Below are positions 14,001 through 25,028 of a DNA stretch of 64,000 nt, in pieces (within the stretch, counting starts at the first letter, position 1; every line of letters starts with the position of its first letter). The DNA lies in assembly GCF_037975245.1 (NCBI RefSeq), contig NC_092562.1, positions 24,233,554-24,297,553 of the forward strand, in the 5' to 3' direction. The stretch is from Apostichopus japonicus (Eukaryota; Echinodermata; Holothuroidea; Aspidochirotida; Stichopodidae). The translations under genes were made by a program, and so were the position numbers. The notes under the pieces are model-generated. The model saw only the letters and a program-made list of their open reading frames with translations. It ran no database searches and was not told the origin of the DNA.

Positions 14001-17000
14001 ACCAACCCAGTAGGCTACTTGTACTGGTAGGCTGACCTCTATCTTCCATCTCCCAACCCTAACTGATTTGACCTTTATTATCATTTCACTTTATCGTTAT
14101 TTATAACAATTGCATGATTTATAAATTGTGGTATAAATTTCACAATATATCTAGCTGGAAGTCTTGAAAAATGTGGGAAAAAAGAAACTTAATACTTTGT
14201 GTAGTCCTTACTTGTATATAGCAGATGTGGATATCCTAGCCTGCTTTACATACAGGAATTGTCATTAATTCTCAATAATTTACATAAATAAATTAGCAGC
14301 TTACTTTTTGGGCCCAACTTGAATATAAGTATAAATACAGACTTTATTTAGACCACTGCATTAGCCATTTCAGTGTGAACCTGTGCTGAAAAGTGAAATA
14401 TTGTTTTTAAGTACATTATGCTGATAATTTACCTTACCTATGGTTTTCTTTTTCTTGGTCACAAATAGTTTCATGCAGATTTATTTTGATTTTGTGGAAA
14501 GAGCCATTTTTTTGCTTTTTATAATGTGTCCCTCAGGAAGGTCTATTGTCAGGCATAGCTGATAACTGAATAGTGTTTTCATCAGACTTCATTCTTTTTA
14601 CGTTTGTAAATTATTTTGCATTTTTGTAATTTTTTAATTAATTTTAATTAATTTTTTTTTGGGGGGGGGCGGAGTTATAGACTATATTACTAATTGTGTC
14701 TTCTTAAATATACTCAGGTCCAAACAAGGCATCGGTTAAGGATTTCTGGAGGATGGTGTGGCAAGAGAACTGTGGAATAATTGTGATGTTAACAAACGTA
14801 TCCGAAGGAGGAAAGGTCAGTAGTTTGTTATCTCCAACGATAAAGATATAATTTGCTTTTCTTTGCCTTACCGATATTGCATTTTTGCAGGGGAAAAAAT
14901 TAGGAGTGGGGGGAGGGGTGTAACAAAGAATGGTAGCTTTGTTCGAGAAGGAATGATATATATATATAGATTGATCTCAAATCTTAATATAAAGATGATT
15001 GGCATATTTTAGAAGCATATGCAGTTAAGTACAATTTTAATATGGTGATTTATGCAATGCTGTAAAGACTTACCATATCTGACAAAATATGGGAACTGAT
15101 CGCTGAATTGCAGTAAACGTAAGAATAATTTTTGATGGAAAATGGAATTTTTTGACGACTTTCAATGTCGATTTTCACTGTTAAAGGAGGAAATCTCAAA
15201 ATTGTATGGAAAGATTTGCCCACATGATTTGAATGTGGTGTAGCACAGAAATAGAAATTTATAATTGAAAAAAGAAAATTGTCGAAGTAGTACTTTCATT
15301 ACTGAAGATATATGTCGTTTATCTGTTAATATCGTACTACACCTAAAGCTCATAAACAGAAGCACAAAAATGATGATGATTTTTCTGTTTCTTTAATACA
15401 GGGGTTAGATATATATGTATATATTTTTTTCTTTTAATTACCTTTTCAGCGAAAATGTGAAAAGTACTGGCCCGATGATAATCTCAAGTACGGTCATTTG
15501 AAAGTGGACTGTACTAGTTCTGTGGTCTACACTTCATATACAATCAGTACATTCTCTCTCAGCCAGGTAAATCTATAAATATTTATAAAACGTTATACAA
15601 ATAAATCTGTCCATGGCTCATCATAGCTGAGCAAGGGGGTGATGCAAACATTTCAAAAGCATCATGTATTCATTTAGAACACAAGTAACTTTAGGCATGT
15701 TCCATTTTTCAAGAAGAAAAGCTGCAGCAGCTGTTGAATCCCATGCAGCCAGGCTGCGAATCAATGTCAAGCACTAGATGCAAATGCAACGCCTATTGTG
15801 GGAAATGTGGAGCACTATATAATGTACCCTTTGTTTCTATCTCCTCCCCCTTCTTCCTTACCCTGCACCTAGCCCCATCCCACCCCCTCCCCCACCCCCA
15901 AGGTAAGTAGGCTGGCTGCCCTTTTGAAATATTACAACTACACTTTCCCATCGACTAAGTTTCACTGACCTTAAATATGTGATTATTTCTGGAATTGTAG
16001 TGAGCCTACCTCATCCCATTAGTTCTTAAGTATAAACTTGTATTCCTTTCTACTAATGTTAAAAAAAGAAGCAGCTATGTTTGCTGTAGTTGGGATAATT
16101 TTATCATTGACCAAGATAAATGTAAGTTGAGTAGAACAGCTCACTCCGTTAAAAAGAAACTTTTGTGAGTTGCAAATTATGTATTTTTCCCTCTTGATAT
16201 AGGTTGATGATGTGGACCAGAAAATTAAAACTGTAACACATTACCATTTCACTGCTTGGCCAGATATGAAAGTACCAGAGTTTGCTGGACCCATTCTCGA
16301 CCTCCTGCACATGGTCCGAGACAAACAAGCGGAATGGGTCGCCGAGGGTCCTATCGTGGTCCACTGCAGGTAAATACAAGGCACTCTGACAGCTGTGCTA
16401 ATATGTGGGTCTTTAATGATAAATGAGAACCAAATGATTCCTCTCCTAATAGCTGATATGTACAAGGTGGTAAGTTTTAACTATTAGCTATCCAAAACAT
16501 GTCTTGTTGGACTTTATTGATGATTGTATTTGTTTGGTGCTGTAAATGTAATGTATATATCACCATATATGCTTTACCTGTCTCCTTCAACATATTATTT
16601 TCTCATTCTGTAGCTGTTGGGATATAGCATGGCTAGTGTTCATATAAGTCTAATTCAAAATGAGTTCCAGGATACACAAGGACTGAAGGAAATTTTTAGC
16701 TATTTCTATTCTCTGTGGTTAGTGTGATATATACTGTAGACAGAATATAAAAAATAAACAAAAGTTTCTTGAGCATTTGGGTAAATAACGAAAGCACCAT
16801 ACAAGGTGTTTATGTTTAGTCAGATGTAGTTATTAATGTTGGATCTATTAACATGTATTAGAGCATCCTTTATGTTTATGTTTAGTTCATGTTTATGTTA
16901 TGTATGTGTTTATGTTTATTCAAATGTAATTATTAATGTTGGATCTATTAACATGTATTAGAGTATCCTTTATGTTTATGTTTAGTTCATGTTTATGTTA

Positions 17001-20000
17001 TGTATGTGTTTATGTCTATTCAAATGTAATTATTAATGTTGGATCTATTGACATGTATTAGAGCATCCTTTATGTTTATGTTTAGTTTATGTTTATGTTA
17101 TGTATGTGTTTATGTTTATTCAAATGTAATTATTAATGTTGGATCTATTAACATGTATTAGAGTATCCTTTATGTTTATGTTTAGTTTATGTTTATGTTA
17201 TGTATGTGTTTATGTTTATTCAAATGTAATTATTAATGTTGGATCTATTAACATGTATTAGAGCATCCTTTCCCTCAGTCATAATTGAGTGTGTTGTTAT
17301 TCTTTTGGTGGTATTATTATTTTGTGTCATCAGTGCTGGAGTAGGTAGAACTGGGACCTTCATTACTCTGGACGCCATGTTGGATATGGCGGCAGCGGAG
17401 AATAAGATCAACGTGCCTCAGTTTGTCAATCAAATGAGAAAGAACAGAGTCAAGATGGTTCAAGTTGTGGTAAGAATTAAAACCTATAGCCTTAAAAACT
17501 ATCTTTGTTTTCAACTGCTTTTCGAGAGTCACTTAATTTTTCAAATGTGTCTTTGTGATATTTTGAAAGTTTATGCTCTAGAGCTGCAAGTGAAATTGTA
17601 GAAATAACGCTTGTTGTGCTCAACTTTAATTATCGTTATATCGAAGTGTTTTTATAAAATTTGAGGCATTATCTCTGTGTAAATACAGCAGCTTGTTGCA
17701 TGTACAAATTAACTCAACTGATATATATAAACACATCTCAATTTAATATTCACATCAGAAGAAACAAGTCAAAGACTGAAGTGCAATGTTATATGCAAAT
17801 ACTAATAGTAGTTTCACTTGGGCAAACTCCTGGTTGCTATAGCAACCAGGGAAAGATAAAAACGTCTGCCCCGTTTCTTATATGTTAAGTAGGCTTTGTC
17901 TGTTACATTGACCCCAGCTTCATGTTATCGGAAGATCTTTTTTTTTCTTCATTTGATAGCTGACTTTTTCTAGGATGTAAAGCAGAAGTTAAGACAATAA
18001 TGAATTCCAAAGACTAGTAATTAGCTTGAACTTTTTTCTTTTTTTGTTTGTGTTTTTGTTAGCTTGCCATCACTAAAGATAACTGTAGAAAAAATGGCTG
18101 GAAGAATGAATGAACGTATTATCGATAAATACTCTTTGTGTTTTTTTTCCTTCTCTTCATTTTAGGAACAGTACCAGTTTATTTATGACGCACTGGTAGA
18201 ATATTTTGTAATAGGAGTCACTGCCATCCCGGTAGACGAGTTGTCTACCAAAGTCAGCGAACTTAAATCCATTAACAGTGACACTGGCAAGACCCACCTG
18301 CAACAACAGTATGAGGTATGTGTTCTGAAGGAGTGAATTTGCACTAATTTGCACATAACGGGTTAAGGTTTTGGCATAATTAAGAAGAGTCAATGGATGT
18401 TTGACCTAGACAATTAGGCATTAATTTTGGCATATTCGATGCACCTAGCAATTAGTATTATTCTTAATTATCTCTTTGTTTTTTGTTAGCATGTTGACCT
18501 TGTAATCCATGTTTATGATAATCCCACCCCCCCAACACCACACCCTCCCATTTGGAGGGTTGCCATTTGGCACCCAAAATTACAAATTTGGCATTTTTCA
18601 AATTTCACTGGCTGGAGAAGAGTGAATGCTCTGGCCAATCATAACTCCAGGTTGTATATAGGCCTACGTGTCTATATTAAACATTTGACATATTTTACCA
18701 TGTTTAACTCCCCAATTCCGACGAATTCCAAACCCACACAATTCCTACCCAGATACAGGGTCAATTGTCATTAAATAACAATTAATTTGTTTTGGATGAT
18801 TTTTTCACCCAGCTTGGGTCGGTTGCGTCACTGAAAAATTGGCAACCCTGCCTAATATCATGAAAGGACTGCTTACCTGGACTTGTATCTTTGAAGCATT
18901 TGAATAACATAGACTATATTTCCTTTTCAATTATTTTTTTTGGGACAGACCTTAGAACTTGTCACTATCACCCCTCCTGCTGAAAAATTTACAGGCGGAA
19001 ATACAGCGGAGAACAAATGCAAAAATCGATTTCAACACATTTTGCCAGGTAATTAGACCTCGGTCTGGCTTCTTCATGAGAAATGGGTATATGAGTGTGT
19101 GTGTGACTATAATGAAGGTTAGCCATGCTTGCTTTAGGTATCTGCATTGTCTTAGATGTAAATCTTTAATCACTGGCAATGCAAACAAAAGATTTTATTT
19201 GACATAAAGTAGTCAGCTGGTATTCTGCATAGCTTTCTGAGTTCAAAGTGTTTATCTCTCACACATTATATAACAATTTTTTTTTTTTTATATTTTCTAA
19301 AAGAAAAATTTTCTGACAAATATTTTCTTAGGGGGGTGGGGCCAGCCCCCCTCCCCCCGGCCAACTGTCCACATCTTCATGTAAGAAATGCTTTATAATA
19401 TCAACTTCATTCAGGTGGCTATCCATGTTACATTTTAAGCTCATTTTGATACACTGTCACCATAATTGTGTTGATATTCATATTTTAAAAAAATTCAACA
19501 ATGCCATCAACTATTATCTGGCTTCTGTTTATCAAATACATGGATAAATTAATAAAAGTTTCTTTACATGTATGCATGATTGTAAAGCACATCATGGTGA
19601 ACAAGATAAGAGTATACTCCTGTCTATTATGCTGTATAATTTAATTTTGTAATTTAGTCAATTACTTTTGGCGAAATTGATCTGACCACTTCCACAATTT
19701 TGGGGAGAATTGCTGTGACAATACGAGTGCAATTCGAATGAGCATAGCAAAAAAGTGTGATTTTGCTTAATATGTTTTGATTAACTGTTTAATTTATATA
19801 TTCAGTGGACACATACAGACCATACCTTATGACTGATGTCGGAGACAGAGGAAATAATTACATTAATGCTTCATTTTTGAGTGTGAGTTTCACTGTCATT
19901 AAATTTAAATTTTTTTCTTTCTTTCTCTTTTCTGTTTGTTTTTAAATATAATTCCTTTAAAAGACCATAAAACCATTTTGGATTTGCAGTTAAGTAGTGT

Positions 20001-23000
20001 GGTGCCTCCCAGTTTAACCCCTGTTTGTTCATATTTTTATATACAGGTGTGGTTTATTATGTGTCACTGTTTGTGAATGACTGAGAATATGTCTTGTTAA
20101 TGCTATCTAGAAAAGCTAAGATCTATGGGAGGGTGCATGTTGGATGAAAACTTCAAAACTGTATTAGTGTAATTAAGAATGAGTGTTTCATTACTAAATT
20201 GTCCTTTAGACAATTTCTGCAGAATTTTACTGGCATCATGTACTGTTTTTCTCTTTTTTTTTCAAGGAGAAATCTTACAAATTGATTTAGGATAAAGTTA
20301 ATTGTCTGGATTTTCTTTCACAATCGTTTTCAAGAAATCATCCTGTAAATGTGTAGCTGTCCAAGATCATGTTTTTCGATCGACACATTCTATATCTGTC
20401 CATCTGGCATTAATAATAATAATAAGTAATATTTATGTAGCGCATAATCAGTAAAGCTGCTCAAAGCGCTTTACAAATGTAAAACCTAATAACAAATAGT
20501 AACAAAGACTTAAATATTAAATATATAGAACCAATAAGGCATTAATATTACAATTTTTTTGTCACCTTGTTTACAGGGTTTCCAGAAAAAGGACATGTTT
20601 CTTGGGACACAGATGCCCTTGGAGAGTACAATTATTGACTTCTGGAGGATGGTTTGGGACTACAACTCGCCCACCATTATCATGCTGAATAAATTGACCG
20701 TGCAGGTACAAGGAAACCATAAATAAACAGTTGCTATATTGTGTGGACCATTCGGCATTGGTTTTTAAAGTTGACGGTAAACTCGGTCCAAACTTCTTGA
20801 ATGATGATATCCTTATTCCGATGTTACATGTTAGCATGCCCTGATGTAGTGGCTTTTTAATATCGATAATAATAATTTAACATGGTGTAAAATATACTTT
20901 TTAGCAAGACACTCACTGTTATTAAAATGGTGCTCCCAGCTGTTGGCACAAATAAGAGGGGCTACGTTTCCACACTGCTCCCTCATTTTATTGCACAAAA
21001 ATTAAAAGGAGACAACCCCTCATATGAGTTTGTAATATAGAAAGATTGTTACAAGCAGCCTGTTTATGAAGTACACCATTTGTAACCTATTATTTCTTCT
21101 GTAGATGTCCCAGTATTGGCCGGATTCAGACCCTATCACCTGTGGACCTTTCACTATCTCTGTCTTGTCGTGTAAAGATCAAGGACATGTCAGAATTCGT
21201 CAGTTCCATGTGACCAACGCTTCTCAAACGGTGAGGAATCCTTTTTTACAAGTTTTGAAGAGAGTGACTGACATTGAAAAAGCATTCATTTTATCAATTA
21301 ATTGCAAGTTTCCCTGAATAATTTTTGGGAAGGTTTGGTAAAGTTCCAAACATTGAACGGTGCTTAAAGCCCACAACAAACTGCCCGACTGATCATAAAT
21401 CGACTCGGTGACCTCGTAGGGTATCTTCATAAAGAAGACCAATAGAAGACTGGCCGATTCATGCAGCGATCGCAATGACGGTTTGCTGTTATGACCGGAG
21501 CTCGTTTAAGGTCACCTTCAAATTTATTACCCTGTGATTGGTTACATTAGCTAACACTGTACACTTTTACTCGCAAATCACTTCACACTCCTGACTGCCA
21601 GTCGGAAAAGTCCACAGAGGCGGCTTAAAACTGGCAATATCTTGATCTGTGGTAGTCTTAAAGTAAGCACACACCCGCTGCCTGACTATTCATGATTTCC
21701 ATGTTACGACGGTTGAGTTAAGTCAGTTAAGTCCTATGTGATCAGTCTAACAGTGTACAGGGAAGGGTGGGGGGGGGGGGGGTTTGCTATGAGTATGTCA
21801 CCTGCTTTGTTCTAACATTACAGGTGCAGGTAGATCGTTTCATATATTGTGTGTGTTCTCTAATGTTATCATTGTCCTATTTGTTAATTGCATATCGGTT
21901 CAACCTATCAAGTATGCATCCTCAATAGCCCCTCAACTGTTGAGTAATTGCTGTGCTTCCAAATGTAGACATTTTTACCATATGTTAGTTCATCAACGTC
22001 ATTAATTTCATATCTACATCTCTAATGCTTAATATTGAAACAGTACGCTAACGAAGGACATGTCAAGATTTAAACCCTTGAAAGTTTTTTCAAAAGAATG
22101 GTTTAACACATCTGGATTTGACGATAAATTGTGTTTAGTGTGATATCATTCAAAACCTTTAATAGCTAGTAATAACTATATTTGGCTATGATGCTACATA
22201 CCTTAATTGTCATCACAATCCTGTAGTTGAAAGTTAAATAGAGCAGAGAGAAGCCAAAATGATTATTCCTCACAAATTTGAACGTAGCGATATCTTACTT
22301 TTTTACTCTTCTTTTACGGTGTAGTTGGAAGAGGCAAAATCTGTTAGTCATCTTCAGTGCCTGGAATGGCCAGAAGAAACCGAGTCACCAGAGAAAGTAC
22401 TTCTTGTTACAAAAATACTGAACCAGCTACTGCAGAATCAACCAGATGGCCCACTAGTAGTGCATTGCATGTAAGTGACATATATAGCTATAATACATTG
22501 GAGTTGGAATGTTTGTTAGCGGTGCATCACCCTCTGAACGGTGTCAGCCGTTTTATTCTTGTTTGTGTCACTGTTGATGCCACCCCAGTTAATTCTTTAA
22601 TATAAACAGTTATTCTTACAGCAGTATCACTGGAGGTGGCATGGTGTCGGTGGTGCACTATTCACCGAATGGTGTCAGAAGTGTTTTCAGGGTTGTGTCA
22701 CTGTTGATAACACTCCAGTTATTTTTTTAATAGAGACAGATATTCTTACATATAATTGACATGCAGCAATATCACTGGGTGTGGAATGGTGTTGGCGGTG
22801 CATCATTTACCCAATGGTGTCAGAATTGTTAGTCAGGGTCGTGCCCCTATCAATGTCAGCCTGGTTTAAAATTTTAATATTGAAAGATACGTCAACATAT
22901 AACTGACGTAGCTCCATCACTGGGAGGGCTAAGATAAAGTCAGCTTTACGTGACTTAGCAAATAGAGTCATCAAAATTTTGCCTGGTTGTGTCACTGCTG

Positions 23001-25028
23001 TTGATGCCACCCAAGTTAACAGTTTAATATTGTTATATGTAACTGACATATAGCTGTATCACTGGAGGTGGAATGGTGTCAGTGTTTCATCACACTCTGA
23101 TTGGTGTCAGCGGTTTATTCGTAGTTGTGTCACTGTTGATGTCAGTCTCTTAACATTTGAATATTATAAAAGATATGTGTACATTTTAAGGCATGTTCTG
23201 TTTATAGACTGTGCATATTTTCATTTATAGGAAAGTTAGAAACTTAAATCTTTCAACAGCCCTCTCATGTTTCATAGCAACTACAGAATCATTACCTGAA
23301 ATAAATTTACAGTTCAGGTTATTTGACTAAGAGAAATATAGCAAAGTTGAATCATATTTGAATTAATTAGTTATTAGATTAATTTAGCCAATTGGCTCTC
23401 TAGTCTTTTTCAAAAGTGTGAAGAAAAATGTTTGTGCAACCTGTGGGTAGTTTATTACAGTTCATTTTTGTTTTCATGATTGATGATTGTGTTTATTTAC
23501 AGTGATGGAGTTGGCAGAACTGGCATGTTCTGTAGTCTCCTTTCGGCAATGGAACAAATAAACAAAGAGAAAGTTGTCGACGTCTTTCAACTTGTCAACA
23601 AAATGAGAAGTTGCCAGCCTAGCATACTTCAAAACTTTGTGAGTTTAATTTCTTGTTTTTTCCCGGTCATTTTCAATTTCAAGAGGTCCTGAGGAATGGA
23701 ACGCCGTACTGACGGAAATTTGAAGATTTACTTAACCCCCTCACTCCCCTATCACCTCACAACAACCGCACTCTTATTCTACCATGTCTTGACCACTTAG
23801 TAAACTTCCTTTCATAGCAGACCATTTGGTGGAGATCCTTCCACAGAGGCCCAAAATGGTAATAATCACAAAGCTACGGACGGCTGCCCAATCTTCTGCT
23901 CAGTAATCCAAATGCTGTGTTACTCAGTTAGTCATCCTAGGGAACAGGAATTGTTATATGAGTAAATGAAATGTTCCAAAACTGATTGGAAAATACCAGG
24001 CATTGAAAAAGAGTGAGGAAATTTATAGCTAGAATGGGATTCAAACTATGAGTGACCTTTGGGTTACAAGCCCAGGGCTGTATCAACTGAACCATCCAGC
24101 CCTTAGTCGGTGGCGATCCCTCTATACTGCAGCCATTCCTTTGCTGGGCCGGGGCACCATTCAGAACCCACAGTTTCTTGCATACCACGAACCCACGGAG
24201 AGTGGCCCAGTTTCATATGATACAACCTGGGAGAAAGTGGGAGGGACGGAAAAAGAGAGAAATTTGGTTCTTCAATATATAAAAATATAAGTTTAACGAA
24301 ATATCAGAAAACCGACCAGGAAGTTGTAGACAATGGTAAAAGAGCAAAGAAATTGATGGCGAGAAAAGGGATTAGAACCAGTGAATAGAATTGTTATCTG
24401 AAATTCAATATCAAATATTAGTTAATGCCAAACTGAAGCAAAGCCAAATGTGAATAAACCTGCTGTTGGGTAATCAAAAGGAATGGAAGTACCATATTAC
24501 TTTATACTTTGAATGTAGTTCATTATTTCTGTAGGGTGAAAGATTTATTCATGTAAGACCATGTTGTCATATCTCCTGTCTTGTTTTTAGTGATCTACGG
24601 GCTTGCCCCTCAATACGTCACTGACCTTCTTACTCCTTTTGCGTCGGTCAACTATAGTTAAGCTTCGCTCTTCCTATCATGCGCATTTGCAATTAACTCC
24701 TGGTCCACGTACCGGTACTCGTTATGGCGATCGTGCCTTCCTTTGGAAGGAAATCCCATTTCACGTTTGTGACTCTCCCTCCCTCTGTATTTTCAAGAGA
24801 TAACTTAAAGCATTTCTGTTTGGTTCCTAGTTTCTTGGTTTCCTTTGTCGCTTTCCTACTTTGTAAAGCGTTTTTAAACGCTGTATGAAGCGCTATATAA
24901 ATGTAATTTATTATTATTATGTATATTTTGTTTTGTTTCCATCGCAGGAACAATACCAATTCATCTACGACGCTCTGTTGGCCCACCTGGACGATGATGA
25001 CAACATCTACGAGAATTATGTGGGATAA
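907..25028 (+). CDS. Receptor-type tyrosine phosphatase, R2B (kappa/mu)-like, 5' partial
   Basis: A single-pass membrane receptor expected to dephosphorylate phosphotyrosine in proteins under the plasma membrane, often at cell contacts in this family. Twenty-five exons join in phase: 907-1142, 1797-1866, 2292-2398, 4244-4463, 5183-5276, 6164-6398, 8033-8081, 9231-9327, 10317-10360, 11157-11395, 11669-11756, 12188-12264, 12879-12915, 14718-14815, 15450-15566, 16203-16369, 17334-17469, 18166-18315, 18949-19048, 19806-19882, 20577-20705, 21105-21230, 22325-22470, 23503-23638 and 24948-25028 (stop TAA). The visible part is about 1017 residues: two FN3 domains, a membrane-proximal region with a basic site, a membrane span, and phosphatase domains D1 and D2. 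The start lies upstream of the window, so any MAM or Ig domain cannot be seen. The R2B assignment rests on the membrane-proximal TVGDNKTY segment and the domain order. The ortholog within kappa/mu/T/U cannot be decided. Confidence 0.93.
1143..1530 (+). repeat. Minisatellite starting at the splice donor of exon 907-1142
   Basis: Degenerate units of about 27-30 bp run from the exon boundary into the intron. Early units have the form AAGGTAAGCATTACATCTGA; later ones read CACTATGTCTGACCCCATTG followed by AGGTAACC. Many units contain an AG/GT donor-like junction. The first four junctions fall at 1143, 1170, 1197 and 1227 and keep one reading frame, until a stop at 1257-1259. Confidence 0.85.
4122..4188 (-). 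mobile_element. tRNA-like head of a SINE
   Basis: The reverse strand reads GTTAGCTCAGTGGTTAACGC (A-box-like) and then CCCCGGTTCGCGTCACTCC (B-box-like), spaced as in a tRNA gene. A close relative is at 10693-10759 in the same orientation, and both share flanking sequence to the left (GACGACATACATTAATCTTG). Two dispersed copies with Pol III boxes indicate a tRNA-derived SINE and not a tRNA gene. It ends about 55 bp before phosphatase exon 4244-4463. The 3' limit of the element is not clear. Confidence 0.7.
4640..5112. mobile_element. Possible DNA transposon remnant
   Basis: The sequence AAAGTGGGGGGCA occurs near 4713 and again near 5043, and the right edge is a C-rich stretch (CCCCCCAGCTCCTACCCCCCTG) of the kind that ends other elements in this window. 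No clear target duplication was found. It ends about 70 bp before phosphatase exon 5183-5276. Confidence 0.3.
9231..10360 (+). CDS. RPTP transmembrane and juxtamembrane exons
   Basis: Exon 9231-9327 encodes [10 protein letters not shown] followed by about 23 hydrophobic residues ([20 protein letters not shown]) and the stop-transfer residues YKR. The 44-nt exon 10317-10360 continues with the basic stretch [14 protein letters not shown] on the cytoplasmic side. Phases 1, 2 and 1 fit the neighbouring exons. A hAT-type miniature element (9365-9752) lies in the intron only 37 bp after the donor at 9328. Confidence 0.9.
9365..9752. mobile_element. hAT-type miniature element, copy 2, with 8-bp target duplication
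   Basis: The termini are CAGTGGCGCAGC and CTCCGCCACTA, inverted repeats of the hAT CAGTGGCGGA class. The 8-mer ATGTAGCG occurs immediately before (9357-9364) and after (9753-9760), a perfect target-site duplication. The 388-bp interior has no coding capacity. It contains the recurrent GC-rich module (from 9427) found in several other elements here. Confidence 0.92.
10480..10765 (-). mobile_element. tRNA-derived SINE copy
   Basis: The tRNA-like head is at 10693-10759 on the reverse strand (GTTAGCTCAGTGGTTAACGC, then a B-box-like stretch with one change). To its left are the SINE body sequence GACGACATACATTAATCTTG, shared with the copy at 4102-4188, and TCTTGCTCAAGGGCGCAAC. The left boundary is approximate. 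It lies in the intron between juxtamembrane exons 10317-10360 and 11157-11395. Confidence 0.65.
11157..18315 (+). CDS. RPTP membrane-proximal phosphatase domain D1 (catalytic)
   Basis: Nine exons encode D1. A Lys/Ser-rich juxtamembrane segment leads to [10 protein letters not shown] and LAQEYE. The phosphotyrosine loop is [15 protein letters not shown] (11669-11756 joined to 12188-12264). [14 protein letters not shown] follows, then a 37-nt micro-exon (12879-12915, [13 protein letters not shown]), [20 protein letters not shown], and YWPDD. The WPD loop is [12 protein letters not shown] in 16203-16369. The signature [10 protein letters not shown] is split by an intron after HC (16369/17334). 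The Q loop and [15 protein letters not shown] follow. The catalytic Cys, Arg, Asp and Gln are all present, so D1 should be active. Odd points: ACHG replaces the usual ATQG, and Met-Lys replaces the usual residue plus Gly after WPD. Confidence 0.93.
16802..17272 (+). repeat. 100-bp tandem repeat upstream of the D1 catalytic exon
   Basis: GTTGGATCTATTAACATG recurs with an exact 100-bp spacing (GGATCTATT at 16841, 16941, 17041, 17141 and 17241), giving about 4.7 copies that differ at only a few positions, such as TTCATG or TTTATG. The array ends about 60 bp before the acceptor of exon 17334-17469, which carries the catalytic loop. Confidence 0.95.
17829..17850. promoter_or_regulatory. Perfect palindrome resembling an RFX X-box
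   Basis: Twenty-two bases form a perfect palindrome with core GTTGCTATAGCAAC, which fits the RFX half-sites (GTTGCY, 2-nt gap, RGCAAC). It lies in the intron after the D1 catalytic exon. Regulatory use is inference. Confidence 0.4.
18555..18850. mobile_element. Possible inverted-repeat miniature element
   Basis: AGGGTTGCCA (18556) and its reverse complement TGGCAACCCT (ending 18849) bracket about 295 bp in the intron before D2. The terminal CAGGGTTGCCA-like sequence suggests hAT, but I see no matching flanking 8-mers. Confidence 0.4.
18949..25028 (+). CDS. RPTP membrane-distal phosphatase domain D2 (degenerate)
   Basis: Seven exons encode D2, which in most receptor phosphatases is weak or inactive and serves regulation and partner binding. 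[11 protein letters not shown] leads to [26 protein letters not shown]; the usual Tyr-Asp-His-Ser-Arg stretch is lost here. [38 protein letters not shown] and YWPD follow. The WPD loop is [11 protein letters not shown], with Glu in place of the catalytic Asp. The signature is HCIDGVGRTG: Cys and Arg are kept and the Ser-Ala pair is replaced. The last exon repeats [11 protein letters not shown] and ends with an acidic tail, ENYVG, then TAA at 25026-25028. The lost acid and altered loops suggest a pseudo-phosphatase domain; this is inference from known D2 domains. Confidence 0.92.
20405..20485 (-). mobile_element. 3' end of a LINE or SINE with an ATT-type tail
   Basis: A TAATAATAATAATAA microsatellite is followed by TATTTATGTAGCGC and AAAGCGCTTTACAAATG. 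Read on the reverse strand this is a 3' end with (ATT)n tail, like those of CR1/L2-type retroelements. A related tail (AAGCGCTATATAAATG, then TTATTATTAT) closes the fragment at 24590-24925. It lies in the intron before exon 20577-20705. Confidence 0.55.
22475..23160 (+). repeat. Degenerate tandem repeat of about 140 bp in the D2 intron
   Basis: Four to five units each contain ATCACTGGAGGTGGAATGGTG, then a GGTGTCAG segment, then GTTGTGTCACTGTTGATG, with many substitutions and small gaps. The array starts just after the donor at 22471. The intron is the D2 counterpart of the D1 intron that holds the 100-bp array at 16802-17272. Confidence 0.75.
24036..24102 (-). mobile_element. tRNA-Thr-like SINE head
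   Basis: The reverse strand reads GGATGGTTCAGTTGATACAG (A box), then a TGGG/CCCA anticodon stem with loop CTTGTAA (anticodon TGT), then TAGTTTGAATCCC (B box). A tRNA-Thr(TGT) origin is likely. The acceptor stem does not pair, so this is a SINE head or tRNA relic and not a working tRNA gene. It lies in the intron between 23503-23638 and 24948-25028. Confidence 0.6.
24590..24925 (+). pseudogene. LINE (CR1/L2-like) ORF2 C-terminal fragment
   Basis: The translation gives [19 protein letters not shown], an in-frame stop, and in a second frame [20 protein letters not shown] and SLCIFKR. This order is typical of the C-terminus of CR1/L2/Rex-type reverse transcriptase ORFs. It is followed by AAGCGCTATATAAATG and an ATT-type tail (to about 24920). 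It is frameshifted and 5' truncated. It ends about 20 bp before the acceptor region of the last phosphatase exon. Confidence 0.75.

Noticed and set aside
24036-24102. Functional tRNA-Thr gene
   Set aside because: The acceptor stem does not pair and the T loop is altered; a SINE head or relic is more likely.
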